Notes under the pieces: generated by a model
Seen by the model: only the letters and a program-made list of their open reading frames with translations
Database searches by the model: none
What the model was told of the DNA's origin: nothing
Program-made: the position numbers and the translations under genes
In this document: positions 22,254 to 35,249 of the stretch, one piece after another
How the letters are laid out: each line of letters starts with the position of its first letter
Position numbering within the stretch: the stretch's first letter is position 1
Assembly (NCBI GenBank): GCA_022497145.1
Contig: MU385858.1
Location: 806,001 to 870,000, forward strand
Direction: 5' to 3'
DNA from: Rostrohypoxylon terebratum
Lineage: Eukaryota > Ascomycota > Sordariomycetes > Xylariales > Hypoxylaceae
Length of the DNA stretch: 64,000 bases

Positions 22254-24437
22254 GAAATTTGTGATTGAGATACGCGCATTTGGGAATGGCTGTTGAAAAA
22301 CATACATCTAACAACGGCGTACGGAGTCATTTATGCATAATACGATTTGGGGGGCTACATTTCAGGATATCCATATTCATGAATCTTTCTCAGGGGCATT
22401 TACATCTGTTAGGAAGCGGACAAATGAAAAAAATCAAGTGTACAAATAGAAGCATCGTTACCATATTGTTCATCTAACGATTATTTAATATGTCTCATAA
22501 AAAGGAACTGTTACGAGGATAGTGCTCACGGGAGGGGAATGTTTGGTTCTCGACAGTATCTAGGTAGTGGTCAATATACCAGAGAAAATGAAGGGTTGGA
22601 TGAAAACTTGGTCGAGAGTATACCGAAGCTCTGAAACACTTTATGTGCGTGCGTGCGTGCGTGTGACTTCCGCAGGTACATATGTATCTGATAGACATCG
22701 AGTCAACATTTGCGAATTTCTGTTGGAGCTTACGTACCAGTTCGCACATGCATGCTAGATGAGGAGTGGGAACCGGTCGACGATGTATTATAATGGCCTG
22801 ATGGTAGCATGAGATGAGCATCTCAACAATTGGTCCTGTGAGTTGTCGACGTTGAGCCGTCCGTGGCAGAGACATATGGGCTTCTAGATCCTTATCAATT
22901 TCCCAAGCAGGCATCAGCTGATCAGGCGTATATGCGTCTGGCCGAAATGTGGCATTGTGTAAGTTTCGTGTGGCTCTTCTCCGACTTCACGGTTTGTGCT
23001 TCACGTGTGGTAGGATTGGATATAGACCGAGGTGCTTGGTGTCTCGTTGAGAGGTACGGTTTAAGATGCATGTGGATTCAAGGGTAGATCTAGCGCTGAG
23101 TGACTAATTCGTGAGTAGGTAGGTTTGTGCGATTGAAGTGAGGGGGGGTAGTACATAGTGTGTGAAGGAGGGTTTTGAGTTGGTGGTTATAGTCTGTGAC
23201 CTATTATAAGGTTGTCCATATAGAGTTCGCTAGGACAATTCCACGTGTGGCTATCCATAGTTATTGTAGCTTATTAACTAGTGCCCGCCATATGCCATCT
23301 AGGGTTCTCGTAAGGATGTAAGGGTTGAACGTTAATATATTATCAAACTCACTGCATTACAAGTATCTCTCAGTTATATAGCAATACCTAGCTTATTCAA
23401 TTATGAATATTGACTGAATACCTATCGAGCCTCATGAAATTTAATGCTATGACGATGAAAATCTCATGATAGCACGCCGATATTCGTGGTATAAGAAACG
23501 TCTCAATTCAAGAGCTCGATGCCCACTTACCTATCTGGCGAATAGTGAGTCCCAATTACTAACTTGATCGTAGACTAATGATACGGTGTCTATGAGATGA
23601 GATCGAGGTTGAGTAAAAGAGGCTCAGCAAGATCTAGCAATATGGGGCGGTGCGCATGGTCCAGAAGTGGCGCTTCTTTGTTCAAGCCAATGGGATTGCC
23701 CTGTTCAGCGTTTTAAAGTTGTTCTAGAAGATGTGGAGACCGTGCCTGTCTTTAGCCGCTCATAGGGCAGTTTCAAGTTCTCCTCCTTCCCGAAGCCCCT
23801 CATTTAAGCCAATGATAAGTGAGAGGTTTTCTAGTATCTCGTTTGTTGGGGAAGGATGGACAAACAGGGGTGAATATAAGGTGGAGAAGGTATTAAATCT
23901 GTAAAGCCAAAAATGTTAATATTCGGATCTGAATTCGGCATCGGCATCTCCTATCTAATTCATCTTGAGGATATACTTGTCTCGGTATGTCTCGCTATAC
24001 GACATCATAGCGGCATCAAAGATGCATATGTCAATTTTTCATGTGCCTGAGCTATCGAAAGCTCCCCTGTCAAAGAAAGTGTGATTTTAGAAGGATGAAA
24101 AGGATGGAAGCGATTGAGTGTAGCCTTACGGAGGGGGCTGAAAAGCTTACGTCGAACTGGAGCTTTCCGTGCCACCACACGTAAAAGCTAAGTTCATGCA
24201 AGGCAAAGTATATTTTTAAGCGATTCCTACGAACCGAATGTAGCCTACCGATAATAGACTTGTGCTTGATGAATTCAGCAGAGCTTAACGGTTGTAGCGA
24301 TGAGACTTATCGGCGAGCGCCGAGGTTAGATTGAGGTTGTGAATATAGTTGTCTCAATTGGTCATGAAGAAATCTTGGTCTACACTATTAATTAAGGGTC
24401 TTTTTTGAAAAACATCTTTCGATGATGGCCGCTGATA
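22254..24437. other. Gene-free AT-rich spacer
   Basis: No protein or RNA gene is supported. A 139-codon minus-strand frame at 22495-22914 contains a (GTGC)n-type tract and no recognisable domain. The stretch becomes AT-rich after about 23200. A perfect 6-bp-arm inverted repeat (TCGGCG-AG-CGCCGA) sits near 24311. Confidence 0.55.
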
Positions 24438-24596
24438 ATTACCCAGGCAGAACGGCCTCAGAAAAAGTGCCCCTTGTATGAATAGCACTGCATTTTACTG
24501 TGCTTACTTAGATGGACTATTGGTGGGATGGGTACAGTGTATCACAGTATTATTACTACATAGGGCACTTTTTCCGAGGTCGTTCTGCCAGGTAAT
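24438..24596. mobile_element. 159-bp MITE with ~38-bp terminal inverted repeats
   Basis: The left end reads ATTACCCAGGCAGAACGGCC and continues with TCAGAAAAAGTGCCC. The reverse complement of the right end reads ATTACCTGGCAGAACGACCT and continues with CGGAAAAAGTGCCC. The arms are about 38 bp with a few mismatches, and the ~80-bp interior is non-coding. This is the structure of a miniature inverted-repeat element. A clear target-site duplication could not be read, so the exact borders and superfamily are uncertain. Confidence 0.8.
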
Positions 24597-24617
24597 CTAT
24601 GTAGATTTAGGTAGGTA

Positions 24618-24960
24618 CAGTAAAACCTCGATATAACGATACTGGTCCAGAACGATTATTCAATATAACGATGCGCTCAGCGATTTTTCGCGATTTTATA
24701 TGTAAAATAACAATAATTTGCCTATAACGAACATCGTTATTTTTCTCGGCTCCCACCACTAATATCGCTATAAAAAGTGATAAAATGACTTATTAATTAC
24801 CGCTTTAAGTAAACACCTGTAGTCCCACTTCTAATTACTAGGGTAATTCATTACATACCTTACCTATTTAGGATATAGTGCGCTTTTTCTCATACCGATT
24901 ATTCCATATAACGATACATACCCTTTGTTCTTGGCGTATCGTTATGGCGAGGTTTTACTG
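24618..24960. mobile_element. 343-bp pogo/Tc1-mariner-like MITE flanked by TA
   Basis: The element starts CAGTAAAACCTCGATATAAC and its right end, reverse-complemented, starts CAGTAAAACCTCGCCATAAC, giving inverted repeats of about 23 bp with two mismatches. TA dinucleotides flank both ends (24616-24617 and 24961-24962). CAGT ends with a TA duplication are typical of pogo-type elements of the Tc1/mariner superfamily. Subterminal direct copies of CGATTATTC-ATATAACGAT occur near both ends. No transposase is encoded, so it would need an autonomous relative. Confidence 0.85.
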
Positions 24961-24962
24961 TA

Positions 24963-26369
24963 CTATATAGATTTCACAGATCAAATACGGAGATACTACT
25001 TAGGTAAGGAATGATGGCCTGTTTAATAGTTCCTAAAAGGGAAATACCCTTAAATATGCATGAGCTCTGATTGGTGGTCGCACTTACGGGTTCGAAACCG
25101 CCACCATAGCTCTTCCCCAACAATTCAACAAAAATTCAGACAACATCGAAGGAGTGACGGGAAGTTGCCGTTTATTTGCTAAAAGATAGGTCATTTTTTC
25201 TAGGCAGTCGCATCTGTCAGGTACCTGTTAGGTCACACAAGAGACATACAGTGACATTTTATTGGCCCACGCGCATGTGTCAGCTTTTCCCCCAAGGTTT
25301 CGTTGTTCACTGTAGTTAGCTAAGGTACATTGGAGGTACAACAGAGTCGTAGAGTAGAATTGAAACAGTATTTTTTTTTTCTCTTTCCCTTTCCCACCTC
25401 ACACCCTCAACCCCCAGCATTTCAATGCATCTGCATCACAGGACCCTATCAGGTCAGAGCAAAGCAGGATTTCGAGAAACGCGTTCCAGCGCTATGCAAA
25501 CTAGTCGTCATTTGTTATTGTCATCTACAATTACCCTCGGCTCTGGACTGCCGGCTTCTACTGTGTTCGTATTCTGTACCTAATCCGAAAAGTGGTGACT
25601 TATTTCCCATTTCCCACTCGATCGTTGTTGACGGTTATGAGGAGCAATCTTTGCTTAACAGTTGGGCAAGTCTGAGGCAAGTTATCGACCGACTATCAGA
25701 CGTTTTTACCTATCGTCTATCAACAACCAACAATATCAACGCTTTTGACAGCACACAGCACACAGCAGTACAAAACTTCCCGCCAGAGAAGCACACCGCT
25801 TAAGGTCAAGAACACACCAAAAAAAAAGGTTCGAGACAAAGTTGGGGTTAAAGCCATTCCTAAGTACCGGCGAAGGTACCGAAACGTCTATCAACCCTAC
25901 GTTTGGCCACGCAGGCCACGTTTGAACTGTGTCTTAGCAGTTCTTACTTGTCTTACTTGGCCTGGTTGGAACCTTGAAATATACATCAGCTATACTTCGT
26001 ACCTTCCACCTTTCCCACCCTTCTAAGTTCTGCTCCTCCCGCCACTCGCCACCCGCCCACCCGGACGCAGGGACGTAAGAATCGCAGGGTTTATGTCCCA
26101 CCCAATCGTCCCCATACCCACTTCTACTGCATAATACTACGCAGTACATACCCAAGTACATACCATAGCCCTTTTCATTCCTCCCGCCAAAAATAATAAA
26201 TATATCACCCTTAAGTTGGCCATACTAATTCCTTAATATTCTTTTTCCCTTCAACCTCATCGTTCGTCAAACCCAAGTGCCTACTACCCACAAGGCCTTG
26301 TTGGTAATACTCCTTCTCCCTTTATCCTCCATCCTCTTCATCATCCTTTAGCTCTGTCGTTTTTGTAGC
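24963..26369. promoter_or_regulatory. Upstream region of the fatty acid desaturase gene
   Basis: About 1.4 kb without a supported gene. A 157-codon frame at 25330 begins with TTG, starts with a poly-Phe run from a T tract and resembles nothing. Pyrimidine-rich tracts at 25369-25420 and 26225-26360 are typical of strong fungal promoters and leaders. A tRNA-arm-like hairpin at 25062-25112 is discussed among the rejected items. Confidence 0.5.
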
Positions 26370-27861
26370 ATGGCCTCCAACTCGACGAGCGCCTCCGGGC
26401 CCGTCACTGCCTCGGCTTTCCCTGACGGCACCAAAGACTATAAGCCGCTCCGGTCGGCCAAGTATGACTTGAAAAAGCCTCACATTACCGAATTCCCTAT
26501 TACATGGGGTAACTGGTACAAGCACGTTAACTGGCTGAACACTACTTTCATCATCATCATTCCTCTCCTCGGTATGGTTAGCGCATACTGGACCCCTCTC
26601 CACTGGAAGACCGCTCTCTTCTCCGTGTTCTATTACTTCAACGCGGGTCTCGGCATTACAGCTGGTATGTTTCGACCTAGACCAACTTATTGAGAGAATA
26701 TTCGATATCTAACGTGAAATAGGTTACCACCGACTTTGGGCTCACAGTTGCTTCAAGGCATCGCTTCCCATCAAGATCTACCTGGCTGCTTGCGGAGCTG
26801 CCGCCGTGGAAGGTTCCATCCGATGGTGGTCGAGGGATCACCGTGCTCACCACCGTTACACCGATACCGAGAAAGACCCCTATTCCGTTCGAAAGGGTCT
26901 TTTGTACTCTCACATCGGCTGGATGGTGATGAAGCAGAACCCCAAGCGCATCGGCCGAACCGACATCTCTGATCTGAACGACGATCCTGTCGTCGTCTTC
27001 CAGCACACTCACTTTATCAAGTGTGTGATTACCATGGCTCTCGTCGTCCCTACTCTTGTTTGTGGGCTTGGTTGGAATGATTGGTGGGGTGGTTTTATCT
27101 ACGCGGGTATTCTCCGAATCTGCTTCGTCCAGCAGGCTACCTTCTGTGTCAACTCTCTAGCTCACTGGCTCGGTGACCAACCCTTCGATGACCGCAACTC
27201 TCCCCGAGACCACGTTATCACTGCTCTAGTGACCCTTGGTGAAGGCTACCACAACTTCCACCACGAATTCCCGTCCGACTACCGTAACGGTATTGAGTGG
27301 TGGCAGTACGACCCCACCAAGTGGGCCATCTGGTGCTGGAAGCAGCTTGGACTCGCCTACGACCTCAAGCAATTCCGCAAGAACGAGATTGAGAAGGGTC
27401 GTCTTCAACAGCTCCAGAAGAAGCTCGATCAGAAGCGTGCTAAGCTTGACTGGGGTATCCCTCTTGAGCAGCTACCTGTCATTGACTGGGACGACTACGT
27501 TGCCGAAGCCAAGAATGGAAGGGGTCTCGTTTCTATCGCCGGCGTTATCCACGATGTGACCGATTTCATCAAGGACCACCCTGGTGGCAAGGCTCTCATC
27601 TCTTCCGCTATCGGCAAGGACGCTACTGCTATCTTCAACGGTGGAGTATACGACCACTCTAATGCTGCTCACAATCTCCTGTCTACCATGCGTGTCGGTG
27701 TTCTCCGAGGAGGTTGCGAAGTCGAAATCTGGAAGCGATCCCACATGGAGAACAACAAGGACGGTGCCTTTGTTACCGACTCAGCCGGCCAGCGAATCGT
27801 TCGTGCCGGCGACCAAGTAACGAGAATCGCGAAACCCCTAGCCAGCGCCAACGCAGCATAA
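26370..27861 (+). CDS. OLE1: Stearoyl-CoA (acyl-CoA) delta-9 fatty acid desaturase with cytochrome b5 domain
   Basis: Exons 26370-26664 and 26723-27861 give 477 aa; the 58-bp GTATGT...TAG intron splits the codon before the first histidine box ([11 protein letters not shown]). The three His boxes are HRLWAH, HRAHH and HNFHH (in [11 protein letters not shown]), which bind the di-iron centre. Hydrophobic segments ([52 protein letters not shown]) span the ER membrane. The C-terminal cytochrome b5 fusion carries the haem-binding HPGG ([10 protein letters not shown]). The enzyme puts the first double bond into palmitoyl- and stearoyl-CoA and is usually essential unless oleate is supplied. Codon bias is strong (many C-ending codons), which suits high expression. 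Confidence 0.96.
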
Positions 27862-29732
27862 GTTGGAGTCTGGAGAATTGGGGTCGGCATAATACGATAA
27901 TTCGGGGGGTGGTAATGGGATTGTCCACAATGTTGTTTCGCCTTGTGGCTTGAACAATGGTCGAGATGTGATGAAAAGTTATGTACATAAAGTAGCCGCA
28001 GGGCAACTACAGCATGTTGAGGCAACTCGTCCTCCGGCGTTTATGGGAATTAGTGAATGGGAGGGTCATACGACGGGCGTTGGCGCATCACTTATGAAAG
28101 ACTGAACGTTGAATGCTACGATAAAAAAGAGTTTATTAGCAGAAATCGAATTTCAGAATGAATTTCCTAACCTATGACGTCTCAAAAAAATTTCGATTGC
28201 CTTGTAACTGACTAACGTAAATAATGATGTACGTTGTAAATTACGGTATTGTCACCGAGAAATCAAGTGCTCTTTTGCTAGTTTATCCCGGTAGACAAAA
28301 CTCTTGTTGTCTGTGAGGCTTTCGAACCGAACCCACGTTCTTTTGGCTACCTATCTGCCCAAAACTGAAGCAAGCATTACCTCCAAGATCTCCAACATTT
28401 CCATCCATGTACTTAGACGTCTCCCCGTCAAGTATTATGATGTATATACCGAACCCCATCGGCTATCTCGCCTATACTCAACGGCAACCCATCCATGTGA
28501 TATTGCCAGTCATGCCTCGGCTCTCCGTACCCTAACCTATAACGCCTCATAACTAACAATAATATACCATACCCAGCTACAAGCCGTTCCGAGCAAAGCG
28601 CCGAGCGCCACACCCCTTTCAACAACACCCCCTACTCGGTTTTCCGGTCAAGCCCAACCCAGCCTTGCCGGACTACTTGCCCGTCTACACATGCAGGCAT
28701 GTATGTACATTGAGAGGTATGCACCAGATAGGCTACCGAGTCGAAAACTGCTTGTGGAGGTAGGAAACCCCGATACTTTACCTTACCAACAATCGATTCA
28801 CCTAAGCCCCGTCTCCTCCCGCCTCTCCTCCCCATCCCCAACAAGTGAGCTACCTATGTACATTGTAGGTAGCCCTGCACGCTACGACGGGACTGCTACG
28901 CTGATACGCAGGTACTTCAAGTCCTAATACCATGTATATACGTACCTACCTAAGCCTTAAGGTAGGTACTATCAGATAATTGGCAAGGTTGGGGTTGGGG
29001 AGAACGGGTATACGGAATGTACGTAGTAAACATGGGCTGAACACTGTACCGTCACGATGACATCACAAACCGCGAATCGTCGAAATCTCGAGATTTCATT
29101 CATGTGTAAGTCAGATAATGCAGTGCGCCTACTTCTTCATCGAGACTAGCTAGCTAATTTGGTACTACATACCTATCTGAGCAGAAAATAAAAGGGAACA
29201 TGCATTGCACGTGACCAGGTCGTGTATCGTGAGATCGTGGCTAGTATCAATTCATGCAATTCATTAGGTGCATCCGAGTGGTGAGGTGAACTGAGTCCCC
29301 TTCCACTCGAACGGAGCCGCTAAGTTGGTATCGTGTGAAATGGTATCGTGATAGCGTGACCTGGCGAAAGAAACGCAACGTATAGCAATTACTTTAGCTC
29401 GACTCATCGCCAATCGACGGATGCTCTATGTTAGAAACAACAGTTTTGAAAGAAAAAAAAGCCCCCCCAAACCCTACCATTATGCCGTTTCGCGAGATTC
29501 TTCGTCTTTGTATCCAGGTCGTGGAGACTAATCCTCTAACCCCATGGATATGAACGCCGATGACCTGCTCGCCAGCAATATCTTTAGAAACATATTGGAA
29601 ATTGTAACCGTAACGCCGCGCAAAATGCAACATGACACATGGTCCTCATCCAACCCCTTTCCCATGGATCGCAAACTCCGCGGAAAGCCCACTATGAACG
29701 ATGATATTAAGAGTTCGATAAGAATGCGGCGC
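27862..29732. other. Spacer between convergent OLE1 and RAD5-like genes
   Basis: 1.9 kb between two 3' ends. Short frames on both strands show no family. GGTAGGTA/CCTACCTA-type motifs occur near 28863 and 28945. No RNA gene is recognised. Confidence 0.55.
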
Positions 29733-32700
29733 TTATTTGAATAGACTACGCAAGTCCATAAGCTTTTGCTTTGCCGCTTCTGACTTGTCCATGACCCGGT
29801 TCCTGTCCATACTGAGGCTTGCGAGCTTCTTCTTTTTCTCTTGGAGCTCGAGCATCTTTTCTTCAATGCTGTTTCGCATGATAAACCTAACAGTTCGTAC
29901 AGGTCTCTTTTGTCCGAGTCGGTGCACACGATCGACGGCTTGCGCCTCTGCCGCCGGGTTGTATTGCGGCTCCATTACGTAGACAGAATTTCCTGCCGTA
30001 AGGTTGAGGCCTAGACCACCGGCCATGATCGACACTAGTATGACGTGCACTGAATTGTCTTCCCGGAAGTCGGTCATTGCAGCTGTTCTAGCCGTACGAC
30101 TCATCTTTCCGTCGAGGCGGACGTATTTAATGCCGACATCGTCGAGTGCGATTTGTATGAGGTCGAGATGAGAGGTCCATGCGGAAAATACCACAGATTT
30201 GTATGGGGGCTCATTAGGTTGAGCCTCGCTATCGGCCTTAGACTTGAGTAGCTCTTCAACCAGGGCACGGGTCTTCGTGTGGGGTCCGGAGTAATCGGAG
30301 TATCTTTCTTTAGTTCGGACTTTGTCCTCGGTTTTATGAGCATGATCATGTCCTTCATGCTCAACTTCGGTTTTGCTTTTGCGAATTTCCACATAGGAAA
30401 GCCGGACGTGAGTTTGACAGACAGGACATGTGCCTGACCCGTGATTGCCTACTTCTTCCTTCCAGGTCTTAATGCAGTTAGGACATAGAATATGAAAACA
30501 AGCGGTCATGTAGCCGATGATATCCTCTTCTCGTTCTAATGCAACATCTGCGTTATCATTGGAGTTAATCTTGCGTGAGCAGGCCAAGCAGACGTCATGG
30601 TTAGTTTCCTGCATCAGCGCAAAAATCTCGTACGCCTTTGCTTCCGCCAGTGCTGGTTTCTCATCATCCTCGTCACTATCGAGGTTGATTGCAGAATCTT
30701 CGGTCATGCCCTGCACTGCCTCTAAGTCTTCGTCGTTGAGAAGGTCTCGTCCGTGAGCAGAAATGAGCCTGAGCCTCAGAATAGACTGAAGAATATGAAT
30801 GTAAGTCCTACCACCAATCATCTTCTCTCTGCCCTGCGCCAAGACCTGCACTTTTTCTTGCGCATTCCTCTCAAACAGCTGATAAAGTTTGCGCTCAGCT
30901 GGAGAGAATTCAAGCCGCATAATCTCATCCCTCCTAGGAGGAAGATCAATCTTATCCTTCAATCGTCGAAGGGTAACACTATCTACAAGAACTCGGAGTT
31001 TAGGCACAATCTCGGGGTCGCAGACTTTGAAGGGCGCAGTGATGTACTGCGTAAACTTGGTCCTGTCATCAAAAGGCTTCAGGCGGAGAAAGGCGAGTAA
31101 CGCCGCAAGGTCATCTAACTTGTTTTGAACAGGAGTGCCAGTGACAGCCCAGCGGCGGTTGGCTTGCAGACGACAAATGGCCTTGAATTGTAGAGTGTTT
31201 TGTTCCCTAATCATGTGAGCTTCATCAAGAACTACACGGAACCACCCCACTTCTTCGAGAGGACATGGGTTCGGTCTCCCCTTGTTGCGTGCTTGCACTT
31301 CGCTGGCAACAGATCCGTAGGTAGTTATGACGAGGTCGAATTTGGCAAGTATGTTGGGATCTTTAATACGATTGGATCCATGGTAGATGTAGTATGATAG
31401 CTGGCCGGGTTTGATATGAGTTTTGATTTGTTCTTCCCAGTTGGCGACTGTACTGAGAGGACAGATTAAAAGCGTAGCTTTGCCGTTCTGCTTAAGTTCG
31501 GTCAGGGCTAGCGGTTGAGGGGTAGGTACATCAAATTGCCCCGAAGAGCTACCCTTTTTCTTGGGTACAGGTGGAGCCTGGGGTTGGACAGGCGGCAGAG
31601 TTGACCACTGCTCAGCCTGCTCGAGCGAACTTGCGACGAGAGATAATATGCTAAGGGTCTTGCCGAGACCCATCATATCAGCGAGGATGCCGCCGAGTGA
31701 CTCCGGGGGGGGATCACGTTGCGACTGTCCTGTGATTACATTATAGTAGATATTTTGACCATTATGGTGGCGGCGAATCTGCCAGAAAGAATCCGCAATC
31801 TTCCCATCACTACCGAACTGACGGGGCTGTTCCTTATTCGTCATGAAATAAAGCCCTTGTTTTTGATGCTTGAGGAGATCGGTTTGCACTCGAGGACCGG
31901 GGTCCATCTCGGGAAGTTCTTCGCTCTTGGTAAGGGAATCAAAGACTCCCATAACTTCAGAGCGGATTTCTTCGACATTACGTACTGCTTGAGGCACTAC
32001 AGTCGTAGGGATTTGCCTCAAAACGGGTTCCTTAATCACTGGTGGCGGTCTTTGTCCTTCGATAAGTTGTGGGTTCTCGTATTTTATACCAGGTTCGACT
32101 CTAGGAGGATTACGGAGCCATATGTTCCTCTGGGCGAGGTGTCTAGCTACATGCCTGCCGCTCTTGCGAGGACCATAAAGCATTAGGTCTAGGGTGTAGC
32201 TTGTCGAAGTAGCCCTGCCTTCTTCTTCGCCAGGCTGTTTTAATCTTGTAGGTATTCTACAATCGGTCCTTAGTTCCAAGCGAGAATCTAGTAGTGCTGC
32301 AAGACCGGAAGAGGTTTCGGGATCGACGGTCCCGACGATTTGACGGGTGTAATCACAGCCGTGAATCGTGGTGGTAGCCTCACCAAGTTTTCTTTTGAGT
32401 AAGATCTTCACCTGAGGCCAATAGGTTGGCATGAGAGAAATGGCGCCGGCTTTTGGCCTCGGAACAACATGGCAATTTAGCCTTGCCTGAAGAATCATGC
32501 CGTAGCAGACTTCCTCATCCTTAGCAGATTGTATTACTACCAGGTCATTTTCTTCGTCTGTGCGGTGTTAGTGATATATTTAGACACTACATTACTCCGC
32601 TAAAGTAAGGAGGAAAAAAACACTCACTGGCATCAGTCAGGTCTACGGTCTCGACGCGATTAGATGGGGGTTGGTAGTTAGTCGTGTTTTGTCGGTTTTC

Positions 32701-33270
32701 CTTGATATACTGTCCCATATCACTGCCACCGCCACTTCCAAATCCGTGCATCGAGTTGGTGCTCTCTTCTGACTCAAGTCTCCGGCGTTTAGACTGAGGC
32801 GCAAATGTACGCTGTTCGACATTGTTCATGCGATCAATCATACCGCCGAAATCGTGCATCTGAGGTAAGGTTTGCCCATTTGTATAGGTGTATTGACTCG
32901 TGCTAGCGAAGCCATCATGCGGATTGGAGAACTGGAACTCGACATCGGCGGGTGGGTTGGTCGAGCCGCTAAAAGTTCGATTGGGGACATTTTGACGGGG
33001 TAAGGGCGACTGGGCTGCCTGAGCTGCGTAGCCTTTGGGGTTTAGTAGGAGAGCCGGGTTCAGATTAAGTCTCGAGGATCCGTTCTGTATGGAGGCTTCA
33101 TTGGTGGATGGTAGGTCAGTATCATCATGAGACTCTTGCGTGAGAATGTCTTGTGTGGTATCATTTTGATGGGTTGGGTCGGGATTGTGCTGTCTTTTTC
33201 TTGATGGTGCGGCTGAGAGAGAGGTATTAGGAACAGGATCATTACCCTGAGGTTGGTTGTTTGAAGCCAT
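29733..33270 (-). CDS. RAD5/HLTF-like SNF2 ATPase with HIRAN-like and RING domains
   Basis: Exons 32628-33270 and 29733-32557 (minus strand) give 1155 aa; the 70-bp intron is GTGAGT...CAG. The N-terminal ~200 residues are disordered (RKRQHNPDPTHQND). After the splice, ENDLVVIQSAKDEEVCYGMI begins a HIRAN-like region. The SNF2 motor has Walker A in DMMGLGKTLS, the DEAH box in VVLDEAHMIRE, and a C-terminal helicase lobe (VVFSAWTSHLDLIQ; LDGKMSRTARTAAM; SIMAGGLGLNLTAGN; DRVHRLGQKRPVRTV). Between the lobes lies a RING finger (CLACSRK, CFHILCPNCIKTW, CPVCQTHV). This order is that of Rad5/HLTF and related ubiquitin ligases for error-free bypass of DNA lesions. Rad5, Rad16 and ULS1-like paralogues share the layout, so the exact orthologue is open. 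Confidence 0.88.
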
Positions 33271-35249
33271 ATTGCCTGGCTTTATGGCCTGTTACCCCCA
33301 GCGAAGCACAGATACGTGCAGAACCCACGGCGTCACTGCGTAAAGGCGTTCACCGGAATGGTTCAGGGATCATGACAAAGAGGAATGCGCGCGCCGGGAT
33401 AAATAGGATGCGCCGGTGGTGGATGGGCATCGGCAAGGCTATCACCGCTTTGTCTGAATATCAACAAGGGAAGGTTGTGCGAAATGGGGGCGATTGTTGA
33501 GAAGAATGAAGTATGAAAGATTAAAAAGATAAAGCGCACAATGAGGTCGGAGGTTGGAGGGGTAACTTCGGTATCTTCGAGAAGACAAGGCTTGAGATAA
33601 AAAAAAACAAGCTCAAAAGGAGACGCAGACTAAAAAAAAATCTCAATAGTCAACGTCGTCACGAGGACAACGTTAGGTACCCGGGTAGGGTGAGATAGTT
33701 GCGCAGTGAGGTGCAGTATGGAGTGGATGTGGTGGATGTGACAGTCAAGCTTCTGAAATTCGCAGATAGAGAAAGTTGGTTGGTTGGCTGGACGGTTTGG
33801 GTTGTTTAACTAGGAAGTAGTAGGAACACTTCGGGACACTTTTAGGTTGACGTGAGAGAGGATAGTGCCTTCTTGGTGCCTACCCTGCCTGGGTATCCAT
33901 GGTACCTACCTAAAATATTTATTAAGTACTTTTTAAGTATTCCTAGTATCGATCTTTCCTAAAAAGACAATGTGCTTTCATAATAACAACCATATTAAAT
34001 GACATGGAGATGAATGTATAAACTACGTCCAAGGTACGCGCATCGGACTTTACACACATGTAAATAAGAAAAAAATAAAAAATAAAAATGAAAAAGTCAA
34101 AGACATAAAAAAAGAAAGAACATTTGAACCATTTGAACCTGTAGCTTCTCTCAGTTCCAACTTCCAAGGTTTCCACACCCCGCCTCCGTACCCCCCCTAC
34201 CTACATAGTACTAGTAGTATTGTACAATTACTACATAGGTTACCCCCCCTACCAATGGATGTCCGCTCAAGAAAAAGGTGCAGCTTAAAGGGAGTAACTG
34301 CCTTGACGGGCTGGGCGGGCTGATGGTGTCGCAAATCAGAAGCAATAGTGATAAATGCTTGATTGGTCTGCTGACCAGCTGAAGTCCACATTCATCCACA
34401 TCCAGTTTTTTTTTTTTTATTACTAGTACCTACTATGCAGTCTATGCAGTATCTACTCACTTTTTTGTGCTTCCGATGGCCACGTGCCCCGCAGATCTGA
34501 ATGTCCCCAATAAAGTTGATGCAGATGCAGGCATCGTCGGCGTGGGGTCTCTTACGGTCTTACCTCTACTTTATTTGGGGTCCTAGCTCTTGGCGGGTGG
34601 GTAGACCGATGGTATTGACGGATCCATTCCCAAGTCCAGGTTTGCTCTGCTTTGGTTTGTCCTCCCCCAGACTTGTCTAACGGTTATTAGTATAAACCTC
34701 TATACAATCTGACAATCTGGATGACTAGGTAGGCCATCCTAATCATCCTAACCATCCTGGCCATTATACATAGGACGGACCATAGGTAGTACCTATAATA
34801 CATGGCTATCCACGAATCTCGATAATTGACAACATTGAAGTCTGAAAGTTCTGATGCTGTAGTCAACCGTGTTACAGGAATTGATAATTGTCCCTACTGA
34901 TATTTCTAAAATACACTGTAATAATCATTAAAAAATTTTAGAGGTTCGACTTTTCATCCTTGTTTTCATCCTGATCATTGTCCCTGTCGCCTTTGTTATG
35001 TATTTCTCCCTTATAAACCATTTTCTCAAGATACATGATATTCCTCCTCGGCGAGCGACGCGGAACCTCGTATACTCGCAACTAATCCCGGCGTATTCGT
35101 GACAGCATAATATTTCAGATCATCATTCTTGACTCGGCTCTGCAAGTCAGCTGGCGATGCTTCTGTTGTACAAGTCTCGACGACTGTATCCCATCACAAC
35201 GTCATATCATCCTCTCTGTCGAGGACCCAGCTCTTGAACTTCGGTCAAG
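33271..35249. promoter_or_regulatory. RAD5-like promoter and gene-free spacer
   Basis: About 2 kb upstream of the RAD5-like start. It contains A-rich low-complexity sequence at 34060-34125, a poly-T run near 34408, and CCTACCTA-type motifs near 33904 and 34196. No gene is supported. Confidence 0.55.

Noticed and set aside
22495..22914. 139-codon minus-strand ORF
   Set aside because: It contains a (GTGC)n-derived stretch, has no domain, and lies in a spacer just beyond the 3' end of the kinase-like gene.
25062..25112. tRNA-like hairpin with GGTTCGAAACC
   Set aside because: It has a B-box-like GGTTCGA and paired arms (GAGCT/AGCTC, GGTGG/CCACC), but the arms do not fit a cloverleaf and no A box or anticodon arm is present.
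25330..25803. 157-codon ORF upstream of OLE1
   Set aside because: It starts with TTG, opens with a poly-Phe run from a T tract, and shows no family resemblance.
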